A stretch of 64,000 nucleotides of DNA from Lineus longissimus (taxonomy: Eukaryota; Nemertea; Pilidiophora; Heteronemertea; Lineidae), in contig NC_088311.1 of the NCBI RefSeq assembly GCF_910592395.1, positions 11,350,501 to 11,414,500 of the forward strand, given 5' to 3'. A program made the position numbers and the translations under genes. Positions within the stretch are counted from its first letter, which is position 1. Each line of letters starts with the position of its first letter. Positions 10,093 to 21,321 of this stretch are shown here, in pieces. Below the pieces are notes generated by a model. The model searched no databases. It was not told where the DNA came from and saw only the letters and a program-made list of their open reading frames with translations.

Positions 10093-10567
10093 TAAAGACT
10101 AAGAATTTGGAACTTCAGAAATTAAAAAAAACTCATCAAAAGGGTAGGTAAAAGCTTCCTGAACTCGGATGATAAATGTTGTTGATTCATTGTATTAAAA
10201 GATATCACCAAGACAAATGAAATGATACCTTATTCAGCTCTGAACTCTTAAAGATGAAGGAGATACAGAGCAGTTTGTCCAAGAGACAAAACTGATTATT
10301 TTATTTTCCATGATATGGCATGATGGGGGGCATTCTTTGTATAAGGGGTTTCAGAACCTCATTAAAATACCATTTCCTTATGAGCCTAATAATAGCTACT
10401 AAACACTATTTGAGGCATGTATTTTGTGACAAAAATCAAGCAACAACCAGCAAATAGTAGTGATAGCACTTGAATAGAAGACGAATTATCTTGCAAAAGT
10501 CCCCTATTGTCAAAATTTGGAACCTAGTTAATATGCTGTAGTATTGGTTCCAAATTCTTAGTCTTTA
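10093..10567. mobile_element. Foldback element, about 475 bp
   Basis: TAAAGACTAAGAATTTGGAAC at 10093-10113 is matched by its reverse complement at 10547-10567. TTGGTTGCAT occurs just outside both ends. The interior is non-coding. Confidence 0.5.
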
Positions 10568-10788
10568 TTTATTCTTGGTTGCATACATGTATGTGATAAA
10601 CACAAGAGATTAGAAGTAATCCTACTCTTGTTACTACTTGGAATAATATCGGCTGTTTGCAACCAATATTGATACGAACCAGCGATGCTGATTTTATTTT
10701 ATTTTTTCTCATGGTTTGCCCTTTTTTGATCGTCTATCAAGAATTCTCTCATCGTTGTCCATGTTCACATGATGTTAATGACGACATG

Positions 10789-10979
10789 TGTGACCCACCA
10801 CGGCAAATTGAGTCACGTGTCGCACAGAAGATGAGCCTAAAATGACACCAGGACATAATAGAAGAAATTGACGTACTCAGATTCCACAAAAGGCAGACAA
10901 TAGTGAAATGAACAACCAGTCCATCTCAACCTGTCAAGCTCGGAGCGATATGCGACTCATTTTGCCATGGCGGGTCATA
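10789..10979 (-). mobile_element. TGTGACCC MITE, copy 1 (reverse)
   Basis: An approximately 190-bp element with ends TGTGACCCACCACGGCAAA and GCCATGGCGGGTCATA. It is the reverse-orientation relative of 22944-23134, 40731-40920 and 57825-58013; all share the interior GTTCATTTCACTGTTGTCTG or its complement. Confidence 0.65.
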
Positions 10980-12771
10980 TATAGAAATGCACCACATCAA
11001 AGAGTTGATTCCCCATGGACATCCTCATACAAATGGACAATATCACACTGTGGATGGTCATTTCCCTATAGCTGCAGATAATGTGCATAGCACGTCATTC
11101 CACATGTCTCATCAGGTGCCAGCATTGTGCATCCCACGTCATGCCCTAGCATAATTATCCTTCATGCTGATGCCATATTGCAAAATCTCTAGCAACGTTT
11201 ACAACTTGACACCAAGGTGACGATGTCAGAATGTCATTGCGTGACAGTGTCAGTTTTGACAGATGGTTGCTGCGCCAGTCCTTATATCATCTCCTCGGAA
11301 TCATGTCACAATTTGACGTCCATGAAGAATTTTTGAGTTCACATGATTCTGTAGTTATTGTAAATAGGTGTTTTTGAGTAATTTGCTTTTATGTTTCACA
11401 CAGATTTTCATGGTCTTTTTGTTGATTGCTGGTCTCCTATTATTTTGTAAAAAGGAAATCAACCAAACAGCGCATTCTCCAATCGAAAATTTTCATTCTT
11501 GCCCATGGTGGGTAAAGATATTGATTTGCCTTGATAAATACATGTTTACCTGGAGAGGAAATGACAATACAAAAGACGAAAGGCTAGTTCATTTTGAGTG
11601 TGGCGCAAGGCCAGCATTTCTTCTTTTTAAAATTTCTTTACACATGTACCCCTACAGCACTGTAACAGGAGGGCCTTTTCTATTCTGTTGCAAAGGTTTT
11701 TCGATGCCTTTTTCGATGCCTTACCCTGTCCTCAAGTCAAAATCATTTACTGAATGTGAATTCTTCCCCTTCCTGGTATGCTGGGGACAAACAAAACAGT
11801 TTAGCAACCCTGAGTGTCCAAAGTCCTAGTTTAGCGCAATTTCTCATGGTTAAGATTAGGGCATCTTACAATGTAGCAAAGGCATTCAATTGACTACACA
11901 GATGAGGGCCTATTATCACACACTAGGGCCTATTATCGGTTTATTTTGAAATTACCAAGGATGCTAGTCACCATCCCTCTCTGCGTTTGGAAATAATTTT
12001 TGCAAGTATACTCAATATTTTGACAATGAATTATCATGAGGTACATACTTAAATTCAGAAAAAACCCTATTGGTTTCTGATCGAAATTTCCTTAAAATAA
12101 TTTTGTATTTGCAATAATATCATGAACAAATTTCATGTTTATTTCATCCACCGGATTTTATGTGTATGTATGTATGAATCTGTTGATTTTAAAATAATGA
12201 TAATGATATACGGTAGTGAATAAAACTGCTATATTTTCTGAAAAAAAACGTCTTCTTGATTCTGAAGAGCACTTCACATATTGGACATGCTGTCATTGCC
12301 AAACGTTATCATGAGCCGTGTACGACCTATTTTATCTTATGTGCTAGCTCCTCCTTTGAATGATTACTTGTTATCTTCGTCCTGTCGAAGGCTTATATCT
12401 CGCAGTGACCTTGCCCTCAGTCTTGACTTTGAATGGGGAATCCCTGATAAAACTGAAGGCGTCGCACACAGAAAAGGAAATTGCCTTATTCTCGACATCG
12501 TGCCGAACTTGACCTCCATTTTATGCGAGGGATCAATTCCAATGAATGAATGATATTTCGAGACGGGTGACGACATCGATAGCAAGGTCAAACTGGTTCA
12601 GATCAATAGCACTTGATAGTGAACAAAGGTCAATCAGCACTCCTTCCACCCGTAGTTGTTCCACCACACGGATGGCAGAGTTGTTGTTCCACCGCGCTGG
12701 TAGCAGAGTTGTTGTTCCACCTCCTTTCTCCTTGGAGGGGGTAGAGTTGGTCATACGGACAGTGTTGTGGA
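10980..12771. other. Intergenic, no gene supported
   Basis: A 153-codon frame at 11368-11829 has no recognisable domain, is rich in F, L and C and lacks splice or start context, so it is not called. Near 12655-12725 there is a short imperfect tandem repeat containing GTTGTTCCACC. Confidence 0.4.
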
Positions 12772-13042
12772 GCCGCAGTGATGTAGTGGCTCGGGTCTCT
12801 GACGAGGAGTCAAGAGGTCCCTGGTTCGATCCCCACTGACGGCGTGAGACTTTAGGCAGGTCTCTCTGCCTTACATGCCCAACTCCGCCCAGGTCTTTAA
12901 ATGGGTATACCAGTCGGAAATGCTCAGGTTGTAGCACTAATTGAGCAACTCATCTGAGTTCTGCTTAGACTGGGAAATAAGTGTAAAGCACTTTGAGAAT
13001 GTTGCACATTATTAAAAGCGCTGTATATAAGAACTTGCATTT
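12772..13042 (+). mobile_element. tRNA-derived SINE
   Basis: Positions 12772-12843 are tRNA-like. GCCGCAG at the start pairs with CTGACGGC at the end as a near acceptor stem. An A-box-like TAGTGGCTCGGG and a B-box GGTTCGATCCC are present. A non-tRNA body follows, and the tail (AAGTGTAAAGCACTTTGAG, then AAAAGCGCTGTATATAAG) is of the LINE-related type found in V-SINE-like elements. Inserted 5' flank and target duplications were not resolved. Confidence 0.65.
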
Positions 13043-13044
13043 TA

Positions 13045-13990
13045 TCGTGTTGGGTTCAGTTGACATTACTCTTGACGGAATTGATTGTGAAGACACGGTC
13101 TGGATCAGGGCCAAACTGTTGTGAGGACAGAAGACATCACATGTGGCAGAATTAATTATCAGGACATCATCTGGATCAGTTGTGACATGAGACTCGGAAC
13201 TGAATCGGTGCAAAGACTAGGTCTGGATCAGTTATGAAATTATCCTTGAGGACACTATCAGTTGTGAAATCACTCTGGAGGCCAAACTGGTCCGAGGACA
13301 GGGTTTTTATCAGTTTTGAAATCACACTGAAGGTCAAACTGTTGTAAGGACACTTAGGTCAGGTTCAGTTGTTAAATCACACGTGAGGCCAAATTATGTG
13401 AGGACAGGGTCTCAATCAGTAATGAAATCACCCTGTAGGCCGAACTGTTGTGAGGACACCAGGTCTTGGTCAGTTGTGAAATCAGACTGGAGCCCAGTAC
13501 TGTTGCATGGTAAACTCTGATTTCACAATGGTGAATGCTGAATTCACCATGGTAAAATCCGAAACAGATCTTTTTCGTATAAGGGTGATGTCAGCATGGT
13601 TGTGGAGACATGGTTTGGATAAGTTGTGACATCAACTGGCGGCAGCATTGGCTGTGATGATAAGCTCTATCTGGATCCTGTAGACAAGATCGGAATCAGT
13701 TCAGACATCACAATGGTGGTGGATTTGTTTGTGAGACAAGGCCAGGATAAGTTGTGACATCAGGCTAGTGATGAAATGGTTGTGGTTCTGGGTCTTATCT
13801 TATCAGTTGAGACAATACACTGTTGGTAGAATTGGACGCGAGAAAATGTATCGAGCAGTTGAAACATCACAAAAGTGGCGGAAATAGTTGTTAGAACAGT
13901 GACTGGATCAGTTGTGACATCACATTGTTAAATAGGTCGTTGAGTGAAGACAGGGTCTGTACATCAGTTCTGACAACCAAGCTAGTACCA
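13045..13990 (+). repeat. Degenerate minisatellite, about 50-60 bp period
   Basis: A unit resembling TCAGTTGTGAAATCAC, ..GGAGGCCAAACTGTTG, TGAGGACAGGGTCTGG recurs many times with substitutions and indels. The first part is more regular; the later part (13600-13990) shifts to GTTGTGACATCAC variants. Confidence 0.6.
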
Positions 13991-14149
13991 GGAAATGATT
14001 ACGAGGACAGATCAATTAGTGTAACTCGTGCCTTAAGTAGGTCAAGTTGAATTCAGCTCTCCCTGTACCCGGTACAACAAATCCCCCAAAACGCCAACGT
14101 GAACGCATATATCTCATTCTTTGACCACCTGATAACGAAGTTGACCTAT

Positions 14150-14600
14150 AGGCGTGTTTACGTGGACCTTTCGGGGCTTTGCGAAAATTCCCTCATATCA
14201 CAACTTACTAAGATAATTGACCGGGTCCTCGCAACCAATTCCCAACACTCTACGATGTTTCAACTAGGCTCAGCTTCGAGACCCGATTATCACAAGCACT
14301 TCCTGATCACAACTTACTGAGATACTAGACCGCGTCCTCATGACCACTTCCTGACAGAAGCATGATGCCAAAACTAACTGAGATACATAGGGCCTACTAG
14401 AACAGGTCGTTGGCGCAACCACTTCCTCTTCTCACCATGATGTCACAAATACTGAGATAAATAGACCCAATCATCACAATCGCTTTCTGTCTTCTGACAG
14501 AAGCATTATGTGATTACATTTACGACTTACTTGGATATATACTAATACAGCCGGTCATCACAACCACTTCCTGAGACAAAAATTATGTCACAACGTACTG
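14150..14600 (-). repeat. Same minisatellite in the opposite orientation
   Basis: Units such as ATCACAACTTACTGAGATAC, TAGACCGCGTCCTCA, and CACAACCACTTCCTG read as the reverse complement of the upstream array's unit (TCACAACTGATCCAGACC, TGTCCTCACAAC). The two arrays face each other across about 160 bp. Confidence 0.5.
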
Positions 14601-16327
14601 CGATATAGCCAAGCAGAATTAAATAAGGCTAGATTCTTTCCGGATATGGTATATTTATTCAACTAGGCATAAGCCTAAAACTTGAGCATTTTTATCTACA
14701 CATTTAGTTACATTCGCACAACGTAGGCCCTACAAACAAATAAAACGAAAAAGGGCACCTTTCGATCACTGTATTACTTGTAAACACAGATTGTGGGTAA
14801 AACATTAAAATAAGACCTTACGCAACCAATACACAACTATCTCACATCAATTACTTTGGTGACTGAATAGCCTACGTACCTGTAAAAGTTACATAACAAA
14901 AATAACCTTGTAAAAGTTGTAGGTAGGTTACTGATCATTGATACTGATAGCAGATAATTGATGTCAAATTCGACTTCTATTTATTATCAATAATTCATCT
15001 AAGATCAGCTGATCCAGACCTTGTCTTCTTTCTTAGCTATTGCAATCCATTCTGTCAGGACAAGACCTTAGGGGAGGGACGCATGGTGGTGCATGTCACA
15101 CGGGTACACGTATCTTGCGCCCCAAGTCCTAAGAGAATTTAAAATTCGCGGCATTGGGAAAGCCCCTACCCATAATTCCTTTTTGCGGAATTCCACGAAA
15201 CGAAAACGAGGCTGGTGAGCTGAGAAAGGTAGGAGTTCTTATCGATACGACCGAATAATAATCCACTAAATTCGCCAATCATCCGTGAATCAATTTATTC
15301 TTTTTGTCATCGACGCTTCAAACAACACTTTCATCAATGATAATCGATTATAATTTTATTGATTTAATGCTGCTTTGTGCACATAATCCCCCGTCAAAAA
15401 CTGGATGGTGCTCCCGATTACTATAATGGTAAGTATCATTGTTTACCATTTGCCATGCCGTCACACGGTAAAATGTGGTACTAAAAGTATTTCCATATCA
15501 ATTGAATTAGCTATTGCTTCTCTGTATAAAGCTGTGCCAGTCACTCGAGTGGGTGACACTAACCCTGGTCAGTCCAGACAGTTCACTTCACATTAATCGG
15601 GCTTGGAAGAAAGAACAATAGTCAATAGCCACAGGCAGTTTCAATGCCTGGAGTGACGGGACAGCCAGTGCCATATTGACGAGTGTCTGGTAGAGTTATT
15701 CAGTCGTGCTTAGACTTAGTAACCTCAGCAACCTGATGTTCACACGGCCCCAAACCGTAGTCCATCCAGCCGTTCTACAACCCTGCTGCTATACATGGTG
15801 TGCTACTCATTCCCAGTCAACCGCAGCAGCCAGCAATCATAGCTGATATGGACAGCTCGAGCATCTGAACTTGAGTTGTGAAGTGCTTGATGTTGCAGCT
15901 CTGTGATTGGCTGCCCCAGGCTGTGGTGCGTGTGTCGGTCCATTGCTCTGCTTGATTAGTTATACTGATTGTGACGACACCAATATGTTACTTCTTCAGT
16001 CACATGTGGGGAACTGTTACAATAAGGACCAATAGCGTGTGATTGGGGTGTTGGATTATTTATGGTCTTCACAAACTTGGGTAGTTCTTGAATAGAGTGG
16101 AAGAACTTTACTTGAACTGCTAAGATAAGGCATTTTAAAACAATTTGAGGATCAATTTACTTGTTGCATAGAGACGCAGGATTGTCACCAGTTTAACCCA
16201 TTGTTGTCTTGAAACATTTTATTAATTCCAATCCAAATTGTTGTTCTACGATTTCAAAGTGGATTATTCATATCTTTCCAAAATGTTTAGGCTGAATTTG
16301 TGGACGAGACCGTTCTTCCCGCCCCAG
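14601..16327 (+). other. Region upstream of RNF220 coding exon 1
   Basis: Presumed promoter, 5' UTR or first-intron DNA of RNF220. No TATA box or initiator could be fixed. A strong donor (ATAATG|GTAAGTATC) occurs at 15429, and another plausible one (GAAAG|GTAGGAG) near 15229. No repeats were recognised. Confidence 0.35.
15405..15428 (+). other. Possible short 5' coding exon end of RNF220
   Basis: ATGGTGCTCCCGATTACTAT, AATG is followed by a consensus donor GTAAGTATC at 15429. Spliced to the pyrimidine-rich acceptor at 16327 it would stay in frame: MVLPITIM, then PPLGAAEGD, then MENSS. Vertebrate RNF220 also has a few residues before MENSS. This is a hypothesis only. Confidence 0.2.
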
Positions 16328-16354
16328 CCGCCCTTAGGAGCTGCCGAGGGAGAT

Positions 16355-16901
16355 ATGGAAAATTCGTCTTTCCTGCCTAACCCATTGACATCACCGGCTT
16401 TGATGGTATTGGCCTCTACCGCTGCAGACTCGAATCGTGAAAATCATCGCCTACAAGGAAGTCACCAGTTTTCACCTCAGAGTGGTGACAAGGACCTTCC
16501 TGTACCCTTTTCTTCGTCCTATCCTATGTTCAGGCAGGGGGACCATTTCCCGCCCCTGTATGCGCCAATGCACATGCCTTTCGTACAGCCTGCCGTTGGT
16601 CCCATTGGACGAAGTGGCAGTGGGGCATTCCGCCCGCTCCCACAGGGCGATGACCGTGAGAGAGACTATCACCACTCGGCATTCATCCCAACGAAACGAT
16701 CCAAACACGAAGATTCATTTGAGCTGAGGACGTCGCCAGAATCCAAAGAGAATGGGGACCATCGGTTGGACTCTCCTGGAACTAAAGATGGCCATTTGAC
16801 GCCTAATTCTATAACTTATGAACTAAGTTCAGAGACTTTCTCAGAAAGTGGCGAGTCGCAGGATAGATCAACACCAGATGCTGAGGGCAGAAATCTTAGA
16901 C
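16355..16901 (+). CDS. RNF220: RNF220 coding exon 1 (N-terminal regulatory region)
   Basis: It encodes 182 codons plus one base and ends AGAC|GTAAGT (donor at 16902). The ATG at 16355 starts MENSSFLPNPLTSPALMVLA, nearly identical to the vertebrate N-terminal block. Further along, SGSGAFRPLPQGDDRERDY, HHSAFIPTKRSK corresponds to the vertebrate GAFRP..DRE..SAF.P.KR segment. The region is proline- and serine-rich and probably disordered, with a basic TKRSK. In-frame ATGs exist upstream at 16283 and 16238, and AGs at 16327 and 16337 could be acceptors. The true 5' boundary is therefore open; I used the conserved methionine. Confidence 0.9.
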
Positions 16902-18984
16902 GTAAGTAACTTCTATATCGTATTAAGCCTACTTTTTTAATGATGTAATTGGTATTACTATTATACAGCCTACAGGGTGTTTTTTTTTAAAAAAATTGGG
17001 CCATTGACGGAGATAAATTAGTTCAAATAAGTGACATTGGCCAGTAGAAATAATTTCGTCATGAACGATCCAAAATATGCTCACCTGACATGCCTGAGTT
17101 ATTGAATGATTACATGACTACATGTATCGTAAATAGGTCAACACAAGAGGAATGTCATTTCTGATATAGTTTTCAGTATGTATCCCTTCCTAATCCTTCT
17201 TCCAGTACTTCTCAAAAATGTCTCATACAGTGATCAGATTTCAAGCGAAAGCGAAAATTGGCAGGCACTTTAACACTGAATATTTTGTATGTAACTTTTA
17301 AAAAACCTATTCCTAAAGCATCTTGTTATGTATGTGTATAATTGTTTTATACCACCAGTTACACGATTTTTAGAACAAAAATTGTCTACATGTATAAATC
17401 CATGCCCCAATTCATAGAAAAGTATTCGAACTCTTGGCATCGTTCAAAAGTTTAATAATAGCAGTAAGCCATTACACACTGTAGGGTTTTATAAATGTCT
17501 TTCCTTGTCTAAAAATTGTTGTCTTACCACTTCTCATTTAAAATTAAGGTAATAAACTATTCTCTGTGGAGGGAATTTACAAAATAAGAAAAAAACATCT
17601 TTAGCTACAGTACAGGTATGTGACATGTACCAAAACGTCAACAGTACCATAAAAAATTAAGATTCTATACATGTCAAAATGATTTTTTACTATCTCGATC
17701 GTCCATAAGTCTATACACACTGGCAAAAAATTCAAATTCAAAATCGAATGATTTTTCACCAGCTCGTATCACACTGGCCAAATATTCCACGTAGTAAAAG
17801 ATTTTTCACCAAAAATTATCATGAATTTGTCACTCACTGTCAGGTTGACCACTTCTAAAAAGAAATTCACATTGTGCAGCCTCTCAGTCACAGTTTTGAG
17901 TTAAGAACTTGACAAAATGAACAATATATATTTTTAAAATATATTTTCAAATCATTTTCAAAGTTCAAAGTTCATTTTATCATGATGGAAAGCTATATCT
18001 AATATTTAGTCAGATTTGCCTTTTGAGTTCATGGAGTTGTAATACTAACTCTTTGCCAATCTTTTATTCATGTTTTTGAATTTTCAACATTGCTTCGGAT
18101 TCTTTGACAGGCTATATTGTATTTGTAAACTTGAAAGATGACAATTTTTACAAGAATTATTTTGCTGCATGTAATACATGTCCAACCACAGGCACGTGGA
18201 AATAGCTCATTAGCCCCAAATCAACAAGCACATACCCACTGAAATTGACAAAGGGTGTTGTTATGGTGAAATATGAGAAAACTTCACTATTTCATATGAA
18301 AACCTTTACCATTTTAACTTGGCCTTGCAAAACTAAATGCATGTGTGACATGAGTGAGATCTGTGTTCTTGAGTTAATTTTCAGCAGACTTGGCATGTGA
18401 GGTGAAAATGTTGGGAGCCCAATTTTTGCCCAGAAACTCAATCCTCCAGACTTCAACAACCCATGGGAATAGGAATAACCTTCTTAAGAATGCGATTTTG
18501 AAATGACAAGTTATGTAAACTTTATAGGCTAAACATGCTGAATGTGGTTCAGTATTGCTATACCAACATCATTGGCTTACCACTTACAAGATTAGAACAA
18601 CTCCAGTCCAACAAAGCAGTTGACTCAACCAATTATAAGTTTATTTGTCAACAAAGGTCCAACTCCAATATGTTGTGGTTGTGATAGGGGCTATCTGTGA
18701 GAACTTTATTATGAGATTAAGGTGTTATAATTTACAATGGCCAGAACAAATTATAGTCCCATAAATGACAATTTAAAAGTGTTTGTTCGTTTTTCCTTTT
18801 CTTTTGAAAACCTTTCCTCCAGTACATACTTTCATACAATGTCGTTCCTTTGGGCTTGTGGACATAACAGGATTTTGTTTGCATTAATTTTAATGACAGA
18901 CTTGTCAATGATATGGTCAGTACTACTAGAGTACACCACATAAAATCCTTGTGAACATCTTAAGTTCCTAAGGGCTTAGATACA
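16902..18984. other. RNF220 intron 1, first part, nothing recognised
   Basis: This is AT-rich sequence following the donor at 16902. No exon, RNA or repeat could be supported before the hairpin at 18985. Intron 1 as a whole spans 16902-44776. Confidence 0.5.
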
Positions 18985-19047
18985 CCAGAGTCTTTCTATA
19001 CAATATATAAGTAAAAATAAAATAAAATACATATAGAAAGACTCTGG
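18985..19047. repeat. Hairpin with 15-bp perfect arms
   Basis: CCAGAGTCTTTCTAT (18985-18999) pairs exactly with ATAGAAAGACTCTGG (19033-19047) around an AT-rich loop. Confidence 0.6.
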
Positions 19048-19589
19048 ATACACTATGTCAAAAATTGAGTATTTGAGGAATTTGAAGGATCTCAGTCTAG
19101 AGACCAATTATAGGCCAAATCTTTATGAGTATTTCATTGTATTTCGCCCAAATCATGTACAATCATGCCAATCCAATCTCCCTTTTTCCAATCTACCAGA
19201 ACTCTTTCATATACCAAAAATCACACAAGATGCATGCTGATGACCAAAGGTGACAATGTCCTCCAAATAATACTTTTTGCATTTTGTCGATTTTGGATGA
19301 GTTCTCGTGTTTCTTACATTCTTAGATTGATAAAATGAAGTCACTATAATTGTTTCAGTGTCACCTTGAAATAAAATCTACTATCCTATTTCGGCAAAGA
19401 TGAATTTATGTTGAGTAAGATTTTCATAAATTCTGTGTTGGACATTGCCTGTGTAGGGTATGACTATGAATTTTTTTTCTTCTCTGGATCGAGCTTAAGT
19501 GAACTTTGTGGGGTGATATCACATTGCAACTTAATTGGACATTGACAATCCCATATAATTTTTTGTTTGTTGAGACCTGTATGATTATA

Positions 19590-19718
19590 ATTATAGATCA
19601 GTGGCATAGTAGTTAGAGCGCGGGCTGGCTCATCAGGAGGTCGTTGGTTTGACACTTGGAAGTATCACCACTGTTTCATTGTCTTTGTGTCCTCAAGCAA
19701 GGTACCCTACTTGCTTCT
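19590..19718 (+). mobile_element. tRNA-derived SINE-like sequence
   Basis: GTGGCATAGTAGTTAGAGCG at 19601 fits an A box, and GGTTTGACAC at 19646 is a degenerate B box at the right spacing. The downstream part (CCTCAAGCAAGGTACCCTAC, TTGCTTCTGGG) looks like a SINE body. The right end coincides with a hAT-like insertion. Confidence 0.5.
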
Positions 19719-19960
19719 GGGATACCCTAAACTAAGAGCCAAGAGCCACGATCACCTTTTTTTACAGGACAGATAGGCGTGCATGCTTGTCTATCACTGC
19801 GCCATCTACACGGTCCTACTGGTCATCTACACGGTCCTACTGACATTGACCAGTAGGACCGTGTAGATGGCGATAATTATATTCATTTGCTTATATTTTC
19901 CCTTTGCTCGTGGCTTTCCTGGTGGCACTTGGCTCTTGGTTCTTAGTTTAGGGTGTCCCC
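19719..19960. mobile_element. hAT-like MITE with 8-bp target duplication
   Basis: The ends GGGATACCCTAAACTAAGAG and the complement of CTTAGTTTAGGGTGTCCCC are inverted. TTGCTTCT flanks both sides (19711-19718 and 19961-19968), an 8-bp target duplication as in hAT elements. Inside is a second hairpin with 23-bp perfect arms (CCATCTACACGGTCCTACTG + GTC) and a tandem third copy of the arm. A relative with its own 8-bp duplication is at 63434-63990. Confidence 0.7.
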
Positions 19961-20169
19961 TTGCTTCTCTCTGTTTACATGTAGGAGTAAATGGGTACCT
20001 TGCTGGCAGAGATAGCCATAACTGTTGAGTCCTAGAGCTGGACTGTATATTCCTCAGTAGTTGAGCTTGGAACAGGACTGTTAAAGACAAAACTAGGCTG
20101 ATAATATGGCAAAGCGCTTGTGAGTCAACTCAAATACGAATCAAGTATGAGCGCTATTATACAAATACA

Positions 20170-20321
20170 GTCCAAATCACAATTGACATCCTTCCTGCTT
20201 TGCGTCAGTGACACACTTTTCTCTCTGTGTTTCGTGTTTATTACGGACGACCTACGCGCTGGGTAGCGCATCAATGACGCGCCAATGATGCAAATTTAGG
20301 GATGACAATTGTGATTTGGAC
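20170..20321. mobile_element. MITE family B (GTCCAAATCACAATTG ends), copy 1
   Basis: The ends GTCCAAATCACAATTGACAT and the complement of ATGACAATTGTGATTTGGAC enclose 152 bp containing GCGTCAGTGACACAC and ACGCGC segments. A longer copy in the reverse orientation is at 46166-46376. Confidence 0.65.
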
Positions 20322-20634
20322 AGACCAAACATTATTTGTTTTTCATGACCTACTTTTTGGCCTTCAGTTGGCTACAAACATGGATCTTGAAAATATCTTT
20401 CTTTTCTATTTTGTGCCCATGGTTGAAGGTTTAGTTCTATAGACCAAATGTTAATGTTGTATGGTCAATACAAAAGCGCCTCACAACAAATTATCATAAA
20501 ATTGAAGCGACCTGCAATTTGAACTGATATAACAATTGCTCATTTGCTTGGGTCATTCCTACTTGAATGTACCTTTGAAAAAAATCAGTGATCGCAGCTC
20601 CCTGTGATCAATATCATTGTTGGAATCAATGTCA

Positions 20635-21119
20635 TTAAAGGTGACCTGAAACGCATTTATCAAAATTTTAACTTGGGGTAAATAATAGGGATAACATAAG
20701 AAACACAAGCGCATAAAAATCAAACTACTCATCTTAAAGTTATAGCAGTATGTAATTCAAACATTCCCGGTGGTGCAGGAAGAACAAATTAATGATGTAG
20801 ATTGTGCTGTACTGAAAAAAGAGTTTTGATAGTTTCATGCTTATATTCTAATTACCTTGTCACAGGTGTGAGCTTTTCATGAACATGTTAATGTACAATT
20901 TCAAAATATAGGCATGAAACTATAAAAACTTTATTTCAGTACAGCACAATGTACATCATCAGTTTGTTCTTCCTGCACCGCCTGGAATGTTTGAATTTTC
21001 TACCTGCCATAACTTGAAGATGGGTAGTTCGATATTTATGTGGTTTTCACCACTGTGTTTGTTATCTTATGCCCTATTCTTTTTTCCCTTAATTAAAAAG
21101 TGTTGCAGGTGACCTTTAA
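20635..21119. mobile_element. Long palindromic MITE family C, intact copy
   Basis: The element is about 485 bp and its two halves are imperfect reverse complements over most of their length (TTAAAGGTGACCTG start, CAGGTGACCTTTAA end). It also contains a nested hairpin (TAGTTTCATGCTTATATTC / TATAGGCATGAAACTATA). A copy split by an insertion is at 53405-54976. Its right end shares TTTAAA with the neighbouring MITE at 21115. Confidence 0.7.
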
Positions 21120-21321
21120 AGGGGGACTATAGGCAGGAGCAGAGGGGCTAATTTGGCCATCTTCAGGTGACTAATATGACCATGTCAGATTCAGCACTAA
21201 ATGTATTCTTCGAACAAGCGTGAATCATTTTGACATACTGCGTGATGTGAGAGACCCTTATTGGCGACTTTGTGTAACTTTATCTTGCCAACCTGGCTGC
21301 TGCCTATATTGTCCCTTTAAG
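21115..21321. mobile_element. MITE family A (TTAAAGGG ends), copy 2
   Basis: It starts TTTAAAGGGGGACTATAGGC and ends GCCTATATTGTCCCTTTAAG. It is the reverse-orientation relative of 5877-6100 and abuts family C directly. Confidence 0.65.

Noticed and set aside
11368-11829. 153-codon open frame, the longest not explained by a gene or repeat
   Set aside because: No recognisable domain, unusual F/L/C-rich composition, no promoter or splice context; consistent with chance in AT-rich DNA.
12533-12937. 134-codon minus-strand frame
   Set aside because: It overlaps the tRNA-derived SINE at 12772-13042 and reads its antisense strand.
16472-16708. 78-codon antisense frame across RNF220 exon 1
   Set aside because: A shadow of the real + strand coding exon, which matches RNF220 residue by residue.
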